From assembly GCA_030685235.1 (NCBI GenBank), contig MU839181.1, positions 62,001 to 126,000 of the forward strand: a DNA stretch of 64,000 nt, given 5' to 3'. The position numbers and the translations under genes are program-made. Below, piece after piece: positions 11,230 to 21,965 of the stretch (positions within the stretch are counted from its first letter, which is position 1; every line of letters starts with the position of its first letter). Below the pieces are notes generated by a model. That model saw only the letters and a program-made list of their open reading frames with translations, made no database searches and had not been told where the DNA came from. Source of the stretch: Copromyces sp. CBS 386.78 (lineage: Eukaryota; Ascomycota; Sordariomycetes; Sordariales; Sordariaceae).

Positions 11230-13353
11230 ATGTCTGACCATAGGATTCATATGCGCCATGCGCATCACCATCTGGAGCGCAAGGGCTGGGAGGACGTCAA
11301 GTCATTTTGGAACAATATGTTTGCACCCGGTGAAGAATCGACCAAGGCTTTCACTACCAGAGTCGCGCAAACAGTGACCGACGAGGACTTCTGGGCGACA
11401 GCTACTGCCCCCGAAACCTTTGCGACCAATGGGCCTCCTCTTACCGCTAGTGCTGCCCAGGCGACCACGACTGCGCACACCACTACACACCACAGCACCG
11501 CCCCGGCAACCACCAAAGCGGCAGCAGCATCAGTATCATCATCGCCTGCAGAAGTGCTTGCCTCAGATGTCCTGACGGGTGAGATCAACTCAACAGGAAC
11601 TCTCGAGCTTGAGTCTACCTTGGCGCTTGCGTCGCCGACATCCAAGACTCTGGAAGCGGCCACATCAGCAACTGCTGCTCCAACTGCCACGGCAGCAAGC
11701 AGCACGCAAGAAGGGACCAGCAGCGCTGCCAAGGCCGGTATTGCCATCGGTGTGTTGGCTGGTGTGCTTGCTGTCTTCCTGTTGGTATGGTTCCTCTTCA
11801 ACAAGCGGAAGCGCCAGATGGAAGCAGAGAAGCAACGCCTGGCCGATGACGAGAAAATCAACGGTCCCTTTTCCGACAAGAACGAAGTCAAGACTCCCAC
11901 CGCCGCTCCGCGCTTGAGCTTGCGACCCGCCAGTCAGTTCATGCCCAACGGCGTTCCAGAAAGGAGAGCTAGCCGTGCCAACATGTTGAGCACCACCTCG
12001 AACGCACCTGTGTCACCCCTCAACCGCCCTGCAGGAGCTAGTGCTTGGGAACGTCCGACTCTCAGCTCGACCCAAGAAGCTGGCGAACGACCCGGTACCA
12101 GTGCGAGCTCCAACCCATTCGGTGATAATCAGCGAATTCCGGAAGAGCCTTCACCAGTCAGCCCGGCTGGTGACTCTCCAGTCAGCCCGGCTGGTGATTC
12201 ACCAGTCTCTGCTGCTGGTGCTGCTATTGGTGCTGCTGATGCCGCTGCGGCTGGAGCTGCTGCTGGTGCCGCTGTTGGTGCTGCTGATGCCGCTGCGGCT
12301 GGAGCTGCTGCTGGTGCTGCTGTTGGTGCTGCTGTTGGTGCTGCTGGTGCCGCCGCTGGCGCTCTAGAACGAAAAGCTTCAATCCGGAAAGATGGACCCA
12401 AACATCTTGATCTGACCAAGCCGCCAGCCCTGCCGTTGAACGCCAACCCGCCCAGCCCCGCTGGAACCGAGTATAGCATGAACACTGTTGCTCCTGGCCT
12501 TTCACCTGGTCCCTCGGCTAGCGCTGCCGCCATTGCTGCTGCTGGCGGACCCGCGCAGTCAACTGTCCATCGTGTGCAGCTCGACTTCAAGCCAACGTTA
12601 GAGGACGAGTTGGGTCTTCAAGCTGGCCAATTGGTTCGTCTTCTGCATGAGTACGACGATGGCTGGGCACTTTGCATTCGTCTCGACCGGTCTCAGCAGG
12701 GTGTTGTTCCTCGAACTTGCTTGTCCGCGCGTCCAGTGAAGCCACGGCCTCCCCAAGGCGGCCCTGGTCCCCGCGGGCCTCCAATCAGGCCCAACTATGG
12801 ACCTGGAGGACCTGGACCCATGGGCCCCAACTACGGTCCTAGCGGGGGACCTGGATACGGGCCCGGATCTAATTATGGCCCTAACGGAGGACCCCGTGGC
12901 CCTGGTGGACCTCCCCGCGGACCTCCCCGCGGACCTCCTTATGGTGGCCCGCACGGCGGACGTCCCGGGCCCGGACCCATCAACACAAAGTTCATGGATC
13001 CTCGCAGCGCGCCATCCCCCGGCTCGTACTCCAGACCCCAATCTCCTGCCGGACCGATGATGCCTCGTAATGGACCTATGAGCCCCAACGGTGGACGAAT
13101 GAGTCCTAACAGTGGACATCCTACCACACCGAGTGGAAACAGCCCAATGAGCCCTGTGCAGGGTCCCGGCTCGCCCGTCGACCGACAACTAACCCAAGGC
13201 TCCCAAAGTCCGGTCACCGCGAATCGACGGATGACGCCTCCCGGACCCAGCCCGATCACCCAGGAGTACCGCCCAGAGTCACGAACCGCATCTCCTGCTT
13301 CTGCTCCTCCGCCACCAGTGAGCAACGAGACAGCACCAGGACAGGCATATTAA
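11230..13353 (+). CDS. Single-pass membrane protein with SH3 domain
   Basis: The gene is one exon of 707 residues. The N-terminal 165 residues are Ser/Thr/Ala-rich and suited to O-glycosylation, with no clear cleavable signal peptide. One transmembrane helix lies at about 168-192 (GIAIGVLAGVLAVFLLVWFLF), followed by a basic stop-transfer NKRKR, so the rest should be cytosolic. An Ala/Gly repeat covers about 333-377. An SH3 domain lies at about 446-505, containing VQLDFKPTLEDELGLQAGQ, the ALYDY-type core, then DDGWALC and GVVPRTCL. The tail is rich in Gly/Pro, then Ser/Pro. Extracellular Ser/Thr stalk, one helix and cytosolic SH3 match yeast Fus1-like proteins in layout, but I cannot claim orthology. 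It probably scaffolds signalling or polarity factors at the plasma membrane. Confidence 0.85.
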   Translation: MSDHRIHMRHAHHHLERKGWEDVKSFWNNMFAPGEESTKAFTTRVAQTVTDEDFWATATAPETFATNGPPLTASAAQATTTAHTTTHHSTAPATTKAAAASVSSSPAEVLASDVLTGEINSTGTLELESTLALASPTSKTLEAATSATAAPTATAASSTQEGTSSAAKAGIAIGVLAGVLAVFLLVWFLFNKRKRQMEAEKQRLADDEKINGPFSDKNEVKTPTAAPRLSLRPASQFMPNGVPERRASRANMLSTTSNAPVSPLNRPAGASAWERPTLSSTQEAGERPGTSASSNPFGDNQRIPEEPSPVSPAGDSPVSPAGDSPVSAAGAAIGAADAAAAGAAAGAAVGAADAAAAGAAAGAAVGAAVGAAGAAAGALERKASIRKDGPKHLDLTKPPALPLNANPPSPAGTEYSMNTVAPGLSPGPSASAAAIAAAGGPAQSTVHRVQLDFKPTLEDELGLQAGQLVRLLHEYDDGWALCIRLDRSQQGVVPRTCLSARPVKPRPPQGGPGPRGPPIRPNYGPGGPGPMGPNYGPSGGPGYGPGSNYGPNGGPRGPGGPPRGPPRGPPYGGPHGGRPGPGPINTKFMDPRSAPSPGSYSRPQSPAGPMMPRNGPMSPNGGRMSPNSGHPTTPSGNSPMSPVQGPGSPVDRQLTQGSQSPVTANRRMTPPGPSPITQEYRPESRTASPASAPPPPVSNETAPGQAY
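12229..12360 (+). repeat. 48-bp coding minisatellite (Ala/Gly)
   Basis: Two near-identical 48-bp units at 12229-12276 and 12277-12324, then a shorter derivative, encode GAADAAAAGAAAGAAV-type repeats inside the SH3 protein. The frame is kept. Confidence 0.85.
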
Positions 13354-14262
13354 AAATGTACAAACGATCGATACCGATACCCTTTTAACATATTGTACAA
13401 AAACATGCCACAGCGAAAATGCTTGTTCCAGATACACCCTTTCATTCAGACTTTAGAGGATAAGGTCTCTTTTACAACCCAGGCAAAATAAAATAACCAC
13501 GCTATGGCGTTTATGGGATGAGGCGGACGATATCAGATGGGGAGGAAATACTTCGACGCTCGCGCCTATGGCCTGCGATGTTTTTGCCATTCACTTCGCT
13601 TCATTATTTTTTGTTCATTCTTTCCCGTTTGCCACGGGTGCTTTCGGGTTTTGGAGTTTGTCCACATCTTCTTCTTCTTCTTCTTCTTCTTCAAAAACCT
13701 TGTTTCGGGACTTGGATTGGTGATTTGTGAGTTGTTAATTTCGTATTCGAGGCTGGGAACCGATAAAAGTTGTTGATATGATATGGTGGGTGGTCAGGAC
13801 AAGCTTGCGGCCAGGCGGAGCAAAACACAACATTTCTTCTGTTCACTGTGGATGTATGATACTGCTGTATATGGATGGGGGGGGCTATATGGCAAGCTGA
13901 ATGTCTTGTGGTGTTGTTGTGTCCAGCCTGGGGTTTGGGTGGATGTCAAGATGCGTATATGGCTGAGCATGATTTGTAGTATACGAAATTTAGGGATGAT
14001 GAGCGAGTACAAGGTCGATTACATATCCATTATGTCAAGTACATGTGAAGTTGAACTTTAGACATCGCCCGCTTATAAGCTTAACAATTAACACACAACA
14101 ACTACAAAGAAACGCCGCTCTGCTATGCGCTAGATACTGTAACAAGATGAAAGAGAATGCTGCTACCCCAAAGAGCCCCCAAACATTGAACGTATCTTCA
14201 AGTAAACATGACCAGGCGTGTGGTATCACAAGCCAGTACCGAGAAGAACCGTCGCCACGCTT
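13354..14262. other. Convergent 3' region, SH3 gene / CHIP-like gene
   Basis: This 909-bp region lies between two stop codons. It includes a (CTT)n tract at 13668-13692 and otherwise A/T-leaning sequence typical of 3' UTRs. No gene is seen. Confidence 0.55.
13668..13692 (+). repeat. (CTT)n microsatellite
   Basis: Eight CTT units in the non-coding 3' region. Confidence 0.85.
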
Positions 14263-15323
14263 CTACCAGTCACCAGCCCACCCGTTTTCTTCCAAGAACT
14301 CCTCGCAAGCGTGCTTGAGGTCGATGTTGGGCACCAGATCCTTGATGGTCAAGGGCGTCCTCGTTAGCGGATCCGTCTCGCTTCTTCGGAGATGTTCCTC
14401 GATGGAGGCACGTTCGTAGGATTTGCCTGTTTTCGTCTGTTTCGTCGCACGCAATGTTAGCTCATCTTGAACTGGTGCTGATGAAGCCGGAAGGGAAAAG
14501 AACTCACCATAACAGGATCAACCATAACCTGAAAACTGATATCATCAATCGCCCAATCCGGCGGATTCTCCCTTCTCCTCTGGTCCTTCTCCCTCGCCTT
14601 TTCAAATATCTGTTTCACCCGCTCAATCTTTTCCTCGCACAACTTCTCCATCTCTTTCCTCTCCTCCTCATCCTCCTCGTTACTTTTGAGTAGCCCCTCC
14701 ATGTCCTTCCGTAACAACTCCACCACCTCTCCCTCCAATTCCTGCTCTTCCCTCCTTCGGAGTTTCTCCCGATGCTCCCACCTCTCCTTCTTGCACTTGA
14801 GCACCTGACTAGTGACGGCCGCCAGCGACTTATCGTGCGTCTCGGCGCAGATCTTGTGCGCTTGTAGGGAGTAGGAGACGGCTTGGTCGTAGTTTTTTAG
14901 GGGCAGGTGCGCTTGCGAGAGGTAGTAGAGGGCTTTGAAGTTTTTGCCGGTGTTTTTCTGACCAGCGACATAAGGGCAGGCAGAGGAGGAGGAGGAGGAG
15001 GAGGCAGTAGTGGAAAGCGAGGAAAGGCGGAGACATTCCTCGCAGTCTTCGATTACAGAGTCCCATCGGGTCATTTTGAGGCGCGCCATGGCGCGGTTGG
15101 TGTAGAGGAGGGGGTTTGTGGGGTCAGCGAGGATTCTGTGATGAAGAGAGGGGTGGTTAGTTTTTTGGATGGGTCGAGAGTCGAATGAGGACAAAGAGGG
15201 GTGGGAGGTTAAGGGAAAGATGACTTACGCCTTGGTGTACAACGCCTCGGCGGCGACGTAATCGCCCCTTTGGAAGTGGCGGTTACCCTCCTCTTTGAGG
15301 GCTAGTGAGGACTGCGCTGACAT
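14263..15323 (-). CDS. CHIP-like E3 ubiquitin ligase (TPR + U-box)
   Basis: This is a co-chaperone ubiquitin ligase of the CHIP/STUB1 type: the TPR domain binds the EEVD tails of Hsp70/Hsp90, and the U-box recruits an E2 to ubiquitinate chaperone clients. Exons 15323-15229, 15135-14508 and 14436-14263 give 298 residues, close to animal CHIP (about 300). TPR motifs start at residue 8 (KEEGNRHFQRGDYVAAEALY) and run past LYTNRAMARLKM. A Ser-rich insert near residue 75 interrupts the array. A charged coiled coil spans about 150-215. The U-box at about 222-298 includes DPVMTKTGKSYER, TDPLTRTPLT and the C-terminal FLEENGW, all CHIP-like. Introns are 93 and 71 nt. Assignment is firm on domain order. 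Confidence 0.9.
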
Positions 15324-16704
15324 CTTGTTGCTGTTGTCGTTGTTTTAACGAGTGGTTTGTGATATACCCTCGCGCGCGCAGGTCGTAGGAGGTGGATGGG
15401 TGGTTGGTTTCCGCAAGAGGGGCTGGTTGGTCTAGAGCAGAAGGTAAGAAAGGAGGAACTAGGATTGATAAATAGCTCGGAGAGGCTTTTGACAGCTGTC
15501 GCTTGGCTAAAACAAATACGATGGAATCTCAAGCGGGAGTCGGCAGGTTTGACTCGGCGTTCTGCGCGACGGGAAGAGCAGGAGATCGGAGGTCGGAGGA
15601 GGTAGAGGGGAGTGTCCTCGAGGAGGATGAAGAGATTCGGAGTTCATGAAGCTGCCGTGACGTGGTGGGGTTCTGGGGCTGTTATTGGGAAATCTGGGGT
15701 CCTGATCCACTTGCTGCCAGGGGTACAGCGAAGGGACTGTCAGTATCTTATCAGCATCTCTGTTAAGTGTTAGGTAATGCTTTAGTACGGAACAGTAACA
15801 ACAATGAGGGGACGCTACTTTGTTCCAGCTACCTGCATTTGTCAACCACCTAAATGGGAACATTCTAGAAGTCAGCTCCTTGGTATCTCAGCATCACTGC
15901 CAAAACATCACGGTAAGCAACGGCATCATCGCCGAACAGTGTGTTGGTAAGGAGTTAATAGTGACTAACGTGTATAGAAATCTTGCATTTCCATAGCCTT
16001 CAGAGGTGTGTGACTTGTAACAATACCGTGATCGCTATGGTCCTGTCAGCCATCAAGGTCCTCATCACCAACAGCCTACATATGGATATCAGACGATATA
16101 TCTCTGATTTCTGTTTGTGCAGACGGAAGCAAAACTCGTGAATCCTATTTCATATCGCTCTCATGCCATGGGCTTCATCCTGCTACTCTCTCATGTAATA
16201 ACCCAAAAAGGGACAGAAAACCCTCCGTATATACTACTCAGGTATTCAAAAACAAAACCCCCAAAAAAAAACACTGCCCCTTTTTCCTCGCCTTCTACCG
16301 AGATATTTGCATGTCATAATCACATATATCATGGACTGTTTTTGCCCAACCATCCCTCCTTGCATCCCCTCCTCTCCCCATCGTAACCGATATCTGTCTA
16401 TATGACTTCCTCACCATGAACAAGACTCGTACAGGTACAAGGTGCAACAGGTTATGCGTGCACGGATTATGTACATAGGCTTTGATATGATCATAAACAA
16501 GAAATGATAAGAATATATATGCAAACATCGTAACTCGTTTCGTTTCGTCTCAGGGGGGTATCCACCAAAAACGCGTTTAGTTTCTTTCCCGCTGTCGTTG
16601 TTGCTTATTTTCCGTGCATCCGTCCCAGCATTTGACATTCCGACCGGTCCGACCCGTAGTTCCCTTCCCTTCGTCCCTTTAACACATGCTGGGCCGATAT
16701 CAGA
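15324..16704. other. Intergenic between CHIP-like gene and NIPA gene
   Basis: This 1.38-kb stretch lies between the CHIP-like start and the NIPA stop, both on the minus strand. The few open frames lack coding character. I see nothing further. Confidence 0.5.
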
Positions 16705-19123
16705 TCAGATGAAACCCCCGCCATCTCCACGACTCGAATTCGACTTCGAAGGGGGCGACGGGCCTGAGCCACTCCCGTTGTTGTTGTTGCGACGTTCCTG
16801 CTCCCTAAGCCTTCTCAACCGTTCCCGGTACGAAGTGGAGTCGTCCCTTGCTGACCTTTGCTGCTGACCTTGCCCTTGACCTTGTTCACCATTTTCCACA
16901 TGCTCAGTATACTCCTTTTCCACATCCTCCCCTTCTTCACCGGGATATTGCTGGCCGGTTGCCCCTGGAGCACGCGGCGGACTATGCGTGATACTCGGGC
17001 CGTACCGCGATTGCTTCTCGTCAATGTACCGCCCGACATCCTCGAACTCTTCGGAACCCTCGTCATCGTCGTCGTCATAGTGCTTCGATGCACGTGGCGT
17101 GGTCCGGGAGTCGCGCGAGTCGCCCTTGACGAGCCCCATAGTCTCCTCCTCGGATGCGCCCCTTATTATGTGTGGCGTGGAAAGGCCGCGGTGGGTAGTG
17201 AATTGATCTCGATCCTTATTAGAGTGAGATGATTGTTGCGAGTTGGCGCCGTCGCTTTGCGTGTGGGCGTGCTGGCTGTGTCGATCGCCGCGCTTGAAGA
17301 CGCTCTGAAAGGAAAACTGCCTGGTGGCGCCTTTTGGTGTTCGTGGAGGAGGAGGAGCTAGAGGAGGGGCGAGCGTGCTGCTAGATGGATGGTTGGCTTC
17401 GGTGGAAAATTGTACTCGAGGCCCGGAGCTGGAGATACTACCTCTACTTTCTGGTCTGTCGTACAAATATCCCTTTGAAGATGGCCCGGCAGCGATTCCT
17501 TGAGGGTGATACCCTGTTTCCTCGTCGAAGTTTTGCGCCGGGACTGCAATCTCGGTCAGCTGAACGGGGTGCATGGGACTTTGCACCTTGTTGGATGCCG
17601 AGTTGGGGCGAAAGTTTGGGTGGCCGGGGAGAAGGACGCTGCGCGCTCGGTTGCGGATGGAGCCGACAATATTCGAGAGAGCAGGTGAAGTGGGTCTATC
17701 CGCTGCAGCGAGCTCTTCGTCTGTCGGAAAATGTGACCATCCAAGAGGCGGGTGTGGTGTTGGAGGCGGGATTTGAAAGGTTACCGAGGTCGTAGCTCTT
17801 GATCGTTGACTTGCCGAGTTGGAGCCCAATGTCGTCCTTCTCCGCCTTAGTCCATCCCATTCGTACACGGGGCCCTCCTCGCCAACTGGCTCGAGGGTCT
17901 CCATCATCTTTTCTTGGTGTAATCGCTTCAGTTCCTCAATCTCCATCTTCTGCTGCCTGGCCGATGATAAACGTCTGACAATTGCAGCCGCACCTCTGAG
18001 GGCATCGGCTTTGGGTTCGGATTCGGGCTGTTCCTGCTCTGCGACGGTGCGAATCTGGTCCAGGTCTCCAGAAAGGACAGCGGCGTCGGGTACATCTTTG
18101 GCGGATTTTGAAAGCTGGAGCAAGACGACGCCGGAGCAGATGGTCAAGAAACCAAAAACCACGGTAACAATGGAGACGGCTGTCCCCTTGAAGCCTTTGA
18201 ACAAGACCGCCGAAGTAATGATGGTCGTGCTAGTGAAGTACACGTAATAGGTTGGAGTAACCATGGCTGCGTTGAACAAGTTCAGCGCTTTCTGTAAGGA
18301 GTGTGAGTATATGGTTCGACATGCTGAGACAATTAGCGGTGGAACTCACATTCAAGTAAATCAGCTCAGTCAAAAGACTGGCGATAAAGAAGACAATGAC
18401 AATATAGATAAACCATCCCTTGAACTGGGGCTCGCCTCCGGCCTGGGCAACGATGGCCGAACCCAAGCCTTGGGTAGAGACAACACTGAGACCGCCAATC
18501 CAGCTGCAGATGGAGATGTATACGAACATGTTCTTGCTTCCCCATCTAGGGCCAGCATACCAAGCTGTGATAGCTGAGGCCAAAATCACGACACCTGCAT
18601 AGGAGAGAAAGCTTGGCGTAATGACGAATTTCTGGAACTGTTGAATGTTGGCGACAGCGGACTCTTGCGGCGCGTTGAGGACAATGACGACGGAGCCGAC
18701 AATGCACAAAAAACAAGAAACCTTGCCGATCATACTCAGCCGTTCCTTGAGGACAATGGCGGATCCGATAGTAGCGACGACGACAGAGAGGGCGCCGAGA
18801 GGGGTGACCAGGATGGCGTCCACGAACATGTAGGCGGCAAAGTTCAAAACCTCCCCTATTAGCATGAGCGTCATGCCCGCCCACCACCATGCATTCTTGA
18901 GGTATCCGTAACCCTCGCCGGCCACCTCGTTGTACTTTTCGTTTGCTTTTAGCAGACCCATCTTCTTGACAACGAAGGAGGTACCGATGAAAAAGCCGGA
19001 GCCGACGGCGAGCATGATACCGATGATTTTGAAAGAGGGCGGTCGAGTGGCATGCTCTGCCTCATCTTCTGCACGAGCGTAGACATGATGCGCCACTTCG
19101 AGTATTTGGGCAGCTTGGTCCAT
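16705..19123 (-). CDS. NIPA-family magnesium transporter with long C-terminal tail
   Basis: NIPA proteins (DUF803, DMT superfamily) are membrane magnesium transporters or exporters. Exons 19123-18350 and 18291-16705, joined across a 58-nt GT-AG intron at LIYLN/KALNLFN, give 786 residues. About nine hydrophobic helices occupy residues 30-325. Family signatures include IGTSFVVKKMGLL, WWAGMTLMLIGEVLNFAAYMF, VTPLGALSVVVATIGSAIVLKE and NAAMVTPTYYVYFTSTTI. Residues from about 330 onward form a hydrophilic, probably cytosolic tail of some 450 residues, with Pro-rich PPLAPPPPRTP, an acidic DDDDDEGSEEFED stretch and a basic, Asn/Gly-rich end. Such tails are common in filamentous fungi and absent from animal NIPA proteins. 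Substrate is inferred from family only. Confidence 0.9.
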
Positions 19124-21965
19124 CGCTGCGCAGGGGAAAGCACACGACGAGGTAGAATCGTCGGCGTGGAGGAGTAAGGATTGCTGTTCTTTGCTTGCTA
19201 TTCAGGCGAGAAGTTGAGGCTTGTATGGATTCGGCAGTCTTTGCCGTTGTAAAGAAGACAGCAGAAACCAGTAAGAGGGATCCTGGGAAGGGCGGCCAGG
19301 GATGTCGGCGACTCAAAACGTAGCGTTACCGCCAACTCAACAAGTCCAAACCGTTTGAAGAAGGATGGGCAGGTCTGAAGCGCGGCTCTGCAGGCGTGAA
19401 TGGCTAGACCTGGTGCTAGTAAAAGGTTCGGCGTTTATTTCTGGAAGGCCGACAAGACGCGGTGAAAGTACGTGGTTTGTTAACAAAACAAAACACAACA
19501 AATGTCTTTGTAGCCGCCAACTGTCAAAGACAAAATAAGGGGTTGAACAACCAGACTCGGTAGCGTTGTGTAATTGTAAGCTCGGGGTTAGGAACAGGGA
19601 ATAAGTCGATCCGGATCGTCTGACGGAGCTTTAAGAGGGCCGAACGGTGGAGTCGACGTCGAGCAAGTTGAAACGGTTGCTGTTTGCGAGCGAGATGAGC
19701 CTCGTATAGGTAGCGAGGAGAAAAGAGCCGTGAAGTCCAACAACGAACGGTATAAAATACGCCGAGTTTCCCGGGTCGCGTGCCCGGTCGACGTTGTGTA
19801 TACGTAGTTTATTTTGTGCAAGGTCGAGTCGGAACCCGGAAAGTCAGGCCAGATACCTTGATGTCCAAGGACGGAATCCTGATGATATGGAAAGGCTGGA
19901 GGCTGGACTTTCGGGCGCCAAGCCTTTTGGCTGGAGACAGGATCGTGGGGTATATTTTTAGGGTCGGGTGGCGGGGGGCCTGAACACCCGTCCGTAGGAG
20001 GGGTATTGTTTGAAGGATCAGGAAGATAAGCTTCGAGATGGTCGGGTCAGTGCATGTTGCTTCAGGGCGCAAGAGACCAACACCAAGAGAAATCAAAGGA
20101 TTGGTTAGAATTGCAAAAACAGGAAGAGAAGAATTCTGTAGGTTTAGGTTAGGTAAGAGCGGAAAGTACCTCTAGAGAGACCAGGAGAGACAGACAGATC
20201 CAGATGATGCGAGGAAACGAAACTTGCGCGCGCGCGCGCCAGACACCAGAGTGCCCGACGACTGAGACCTGGAGGAAGGAAGCTGAAAACCAGTGCCCCC
20301 CCTCCACCGGCCGGTGGGATGCAGTGGGGCCTCCATGACGAACTAAGCGAACCCAGCATCACACCGGATTGGTCCCTGCAGTCGACTTTCAGCATGCCGG
20401 TACCCCTTCATCCGCCGAAACCCAGGGCAGTGCGTTCAGAAGGTGGTCTGGCCCTCGTCTGTCTTTCTGCTCCTCTTCCACTTCTTCGCAACATCAACCT
20501 CAAGAGGAACACAAGAGGTCAGCTCGATCAGGCACCGAGGTATTCTTCCGACGGACGAGGCTAATCCACCTGCCAAATATTGTCTGGTTGCGTATACCCG
20601 TTGTGGGCGGTGTCAGCGCCACTTCCTTCATGGTCGTGTCCCAGAATATTGATTACGATTTCTGGAAGGGTTGAGTGTCATCCATTCTTTGCAAAAAGGT
20701 GGTGTGTGACAGAAACAGATTGCCTGGTTGTCAAGAAGGCTATCTGTCTGAATGACCTCATAGGCTCTTGGGCACATCTCTTTCGCGCCAGACCTGCACA
20801 TTGCGACACAGGGTCGCGCCTTTTGAAACAAATCAAGTTTGCTTGCCCAACCGATTGCACACATTACATACACTGCGTACATATCTCCATATCTTTTTTT
20901 TTAAGTCCTCCAAAGCCAAGGTCTTCCATCTCACGTTGAAAAAGAAACGGTTCTCATAGGGCCGACCAATCTACCCCGGACCCAGACGTTTCAAGAAAGG
21001 CCCGAGGGGACATTTCTGGAACAGCGAACGGTATCGGGGACGATAGCGGCCTGGAAAAGAGACCCTTGTGCGCGCCAACTGAAAGAACGTCTTCCCCCTG
21101 GTATTAATGGTGAGCATCCCGATGTCTTTTGTCAAACGGGCGGGAATTTTTACCATCAATGTTGATCTTTTCCAAAGCCTTTGCCTTTGCCTTCCATTTC
21201 CATGAAAGTTAACGAACAACCAACAACCCCAGCATAAATAACTAACCGCATACCACCCCAATAAATGCGCATGTGATGTCACCCGCTTTCATCGTAGGGT
21301 ACCTGGGGGGCGCTAATGTCTTTTTTGCCTATTTACAATAAATCAATAATAGGCGCTCATGGGATATAATATCTTTTTGAGGTGTTGTCTTGGTCTACAA
21401 GCATTTATGGGAGACGGTAATCAGTAACCGAGGATTTTGAGCATCGCTTCCTGATGCGCGGCGCATGTGGCCGGGAAATGTATTGAGGAGGCACTCGCAG
21501 TATATGGGAAAGACAAGGGCTCCCCATGGGGATCGTAGGAACAGATGGTATTATATGGTGCGGCGAGGTGGAATGCGCCGCTTGCTCCTATTCAGCAACC
21601 TAACATCGTGCGAAGAAAGCCAAATTTGATGAGTAATCTCTGAGTTGTAGTGCCGCTCCAGCAAGAAAGTAAGATGGTCATAAGAGTAGAACCAAGAAGA
21701 GTACTATATACAGATGTAAATACGATATGAATATACGCCAGCTACGTCTTTCCAGAGCCCAGGAGAAAAGCTAGAGCCCGCTGGAAACGCCCTGTCTTCT
21801 AAGCGTGTGTATGAGGGTATCCCTTTTGGCACTCAACATTCCTGTCCCCAAACGCCATTATCTTCATTAAAGCATAAAACCCATTCGCCAAGCTCCAACG
21901 CTTATCACGCAAAACCAAAAGCGCCCGCCCAACCTTTGCTAGTTCATATGGTCTGATCGGGTCCT
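19124..21965. other. Intergenic (2.8 kb) upstream of NIPA gene, 3' of ada2
   Basis: No convincing coding frame is present. A (CG)n run at about 20226-20239 and scattered C/T-rich stretches are visible. The NIPA promoter and the ada2 3' UTR must lie here, but no specific sites can be named. Confidence 0.45.
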
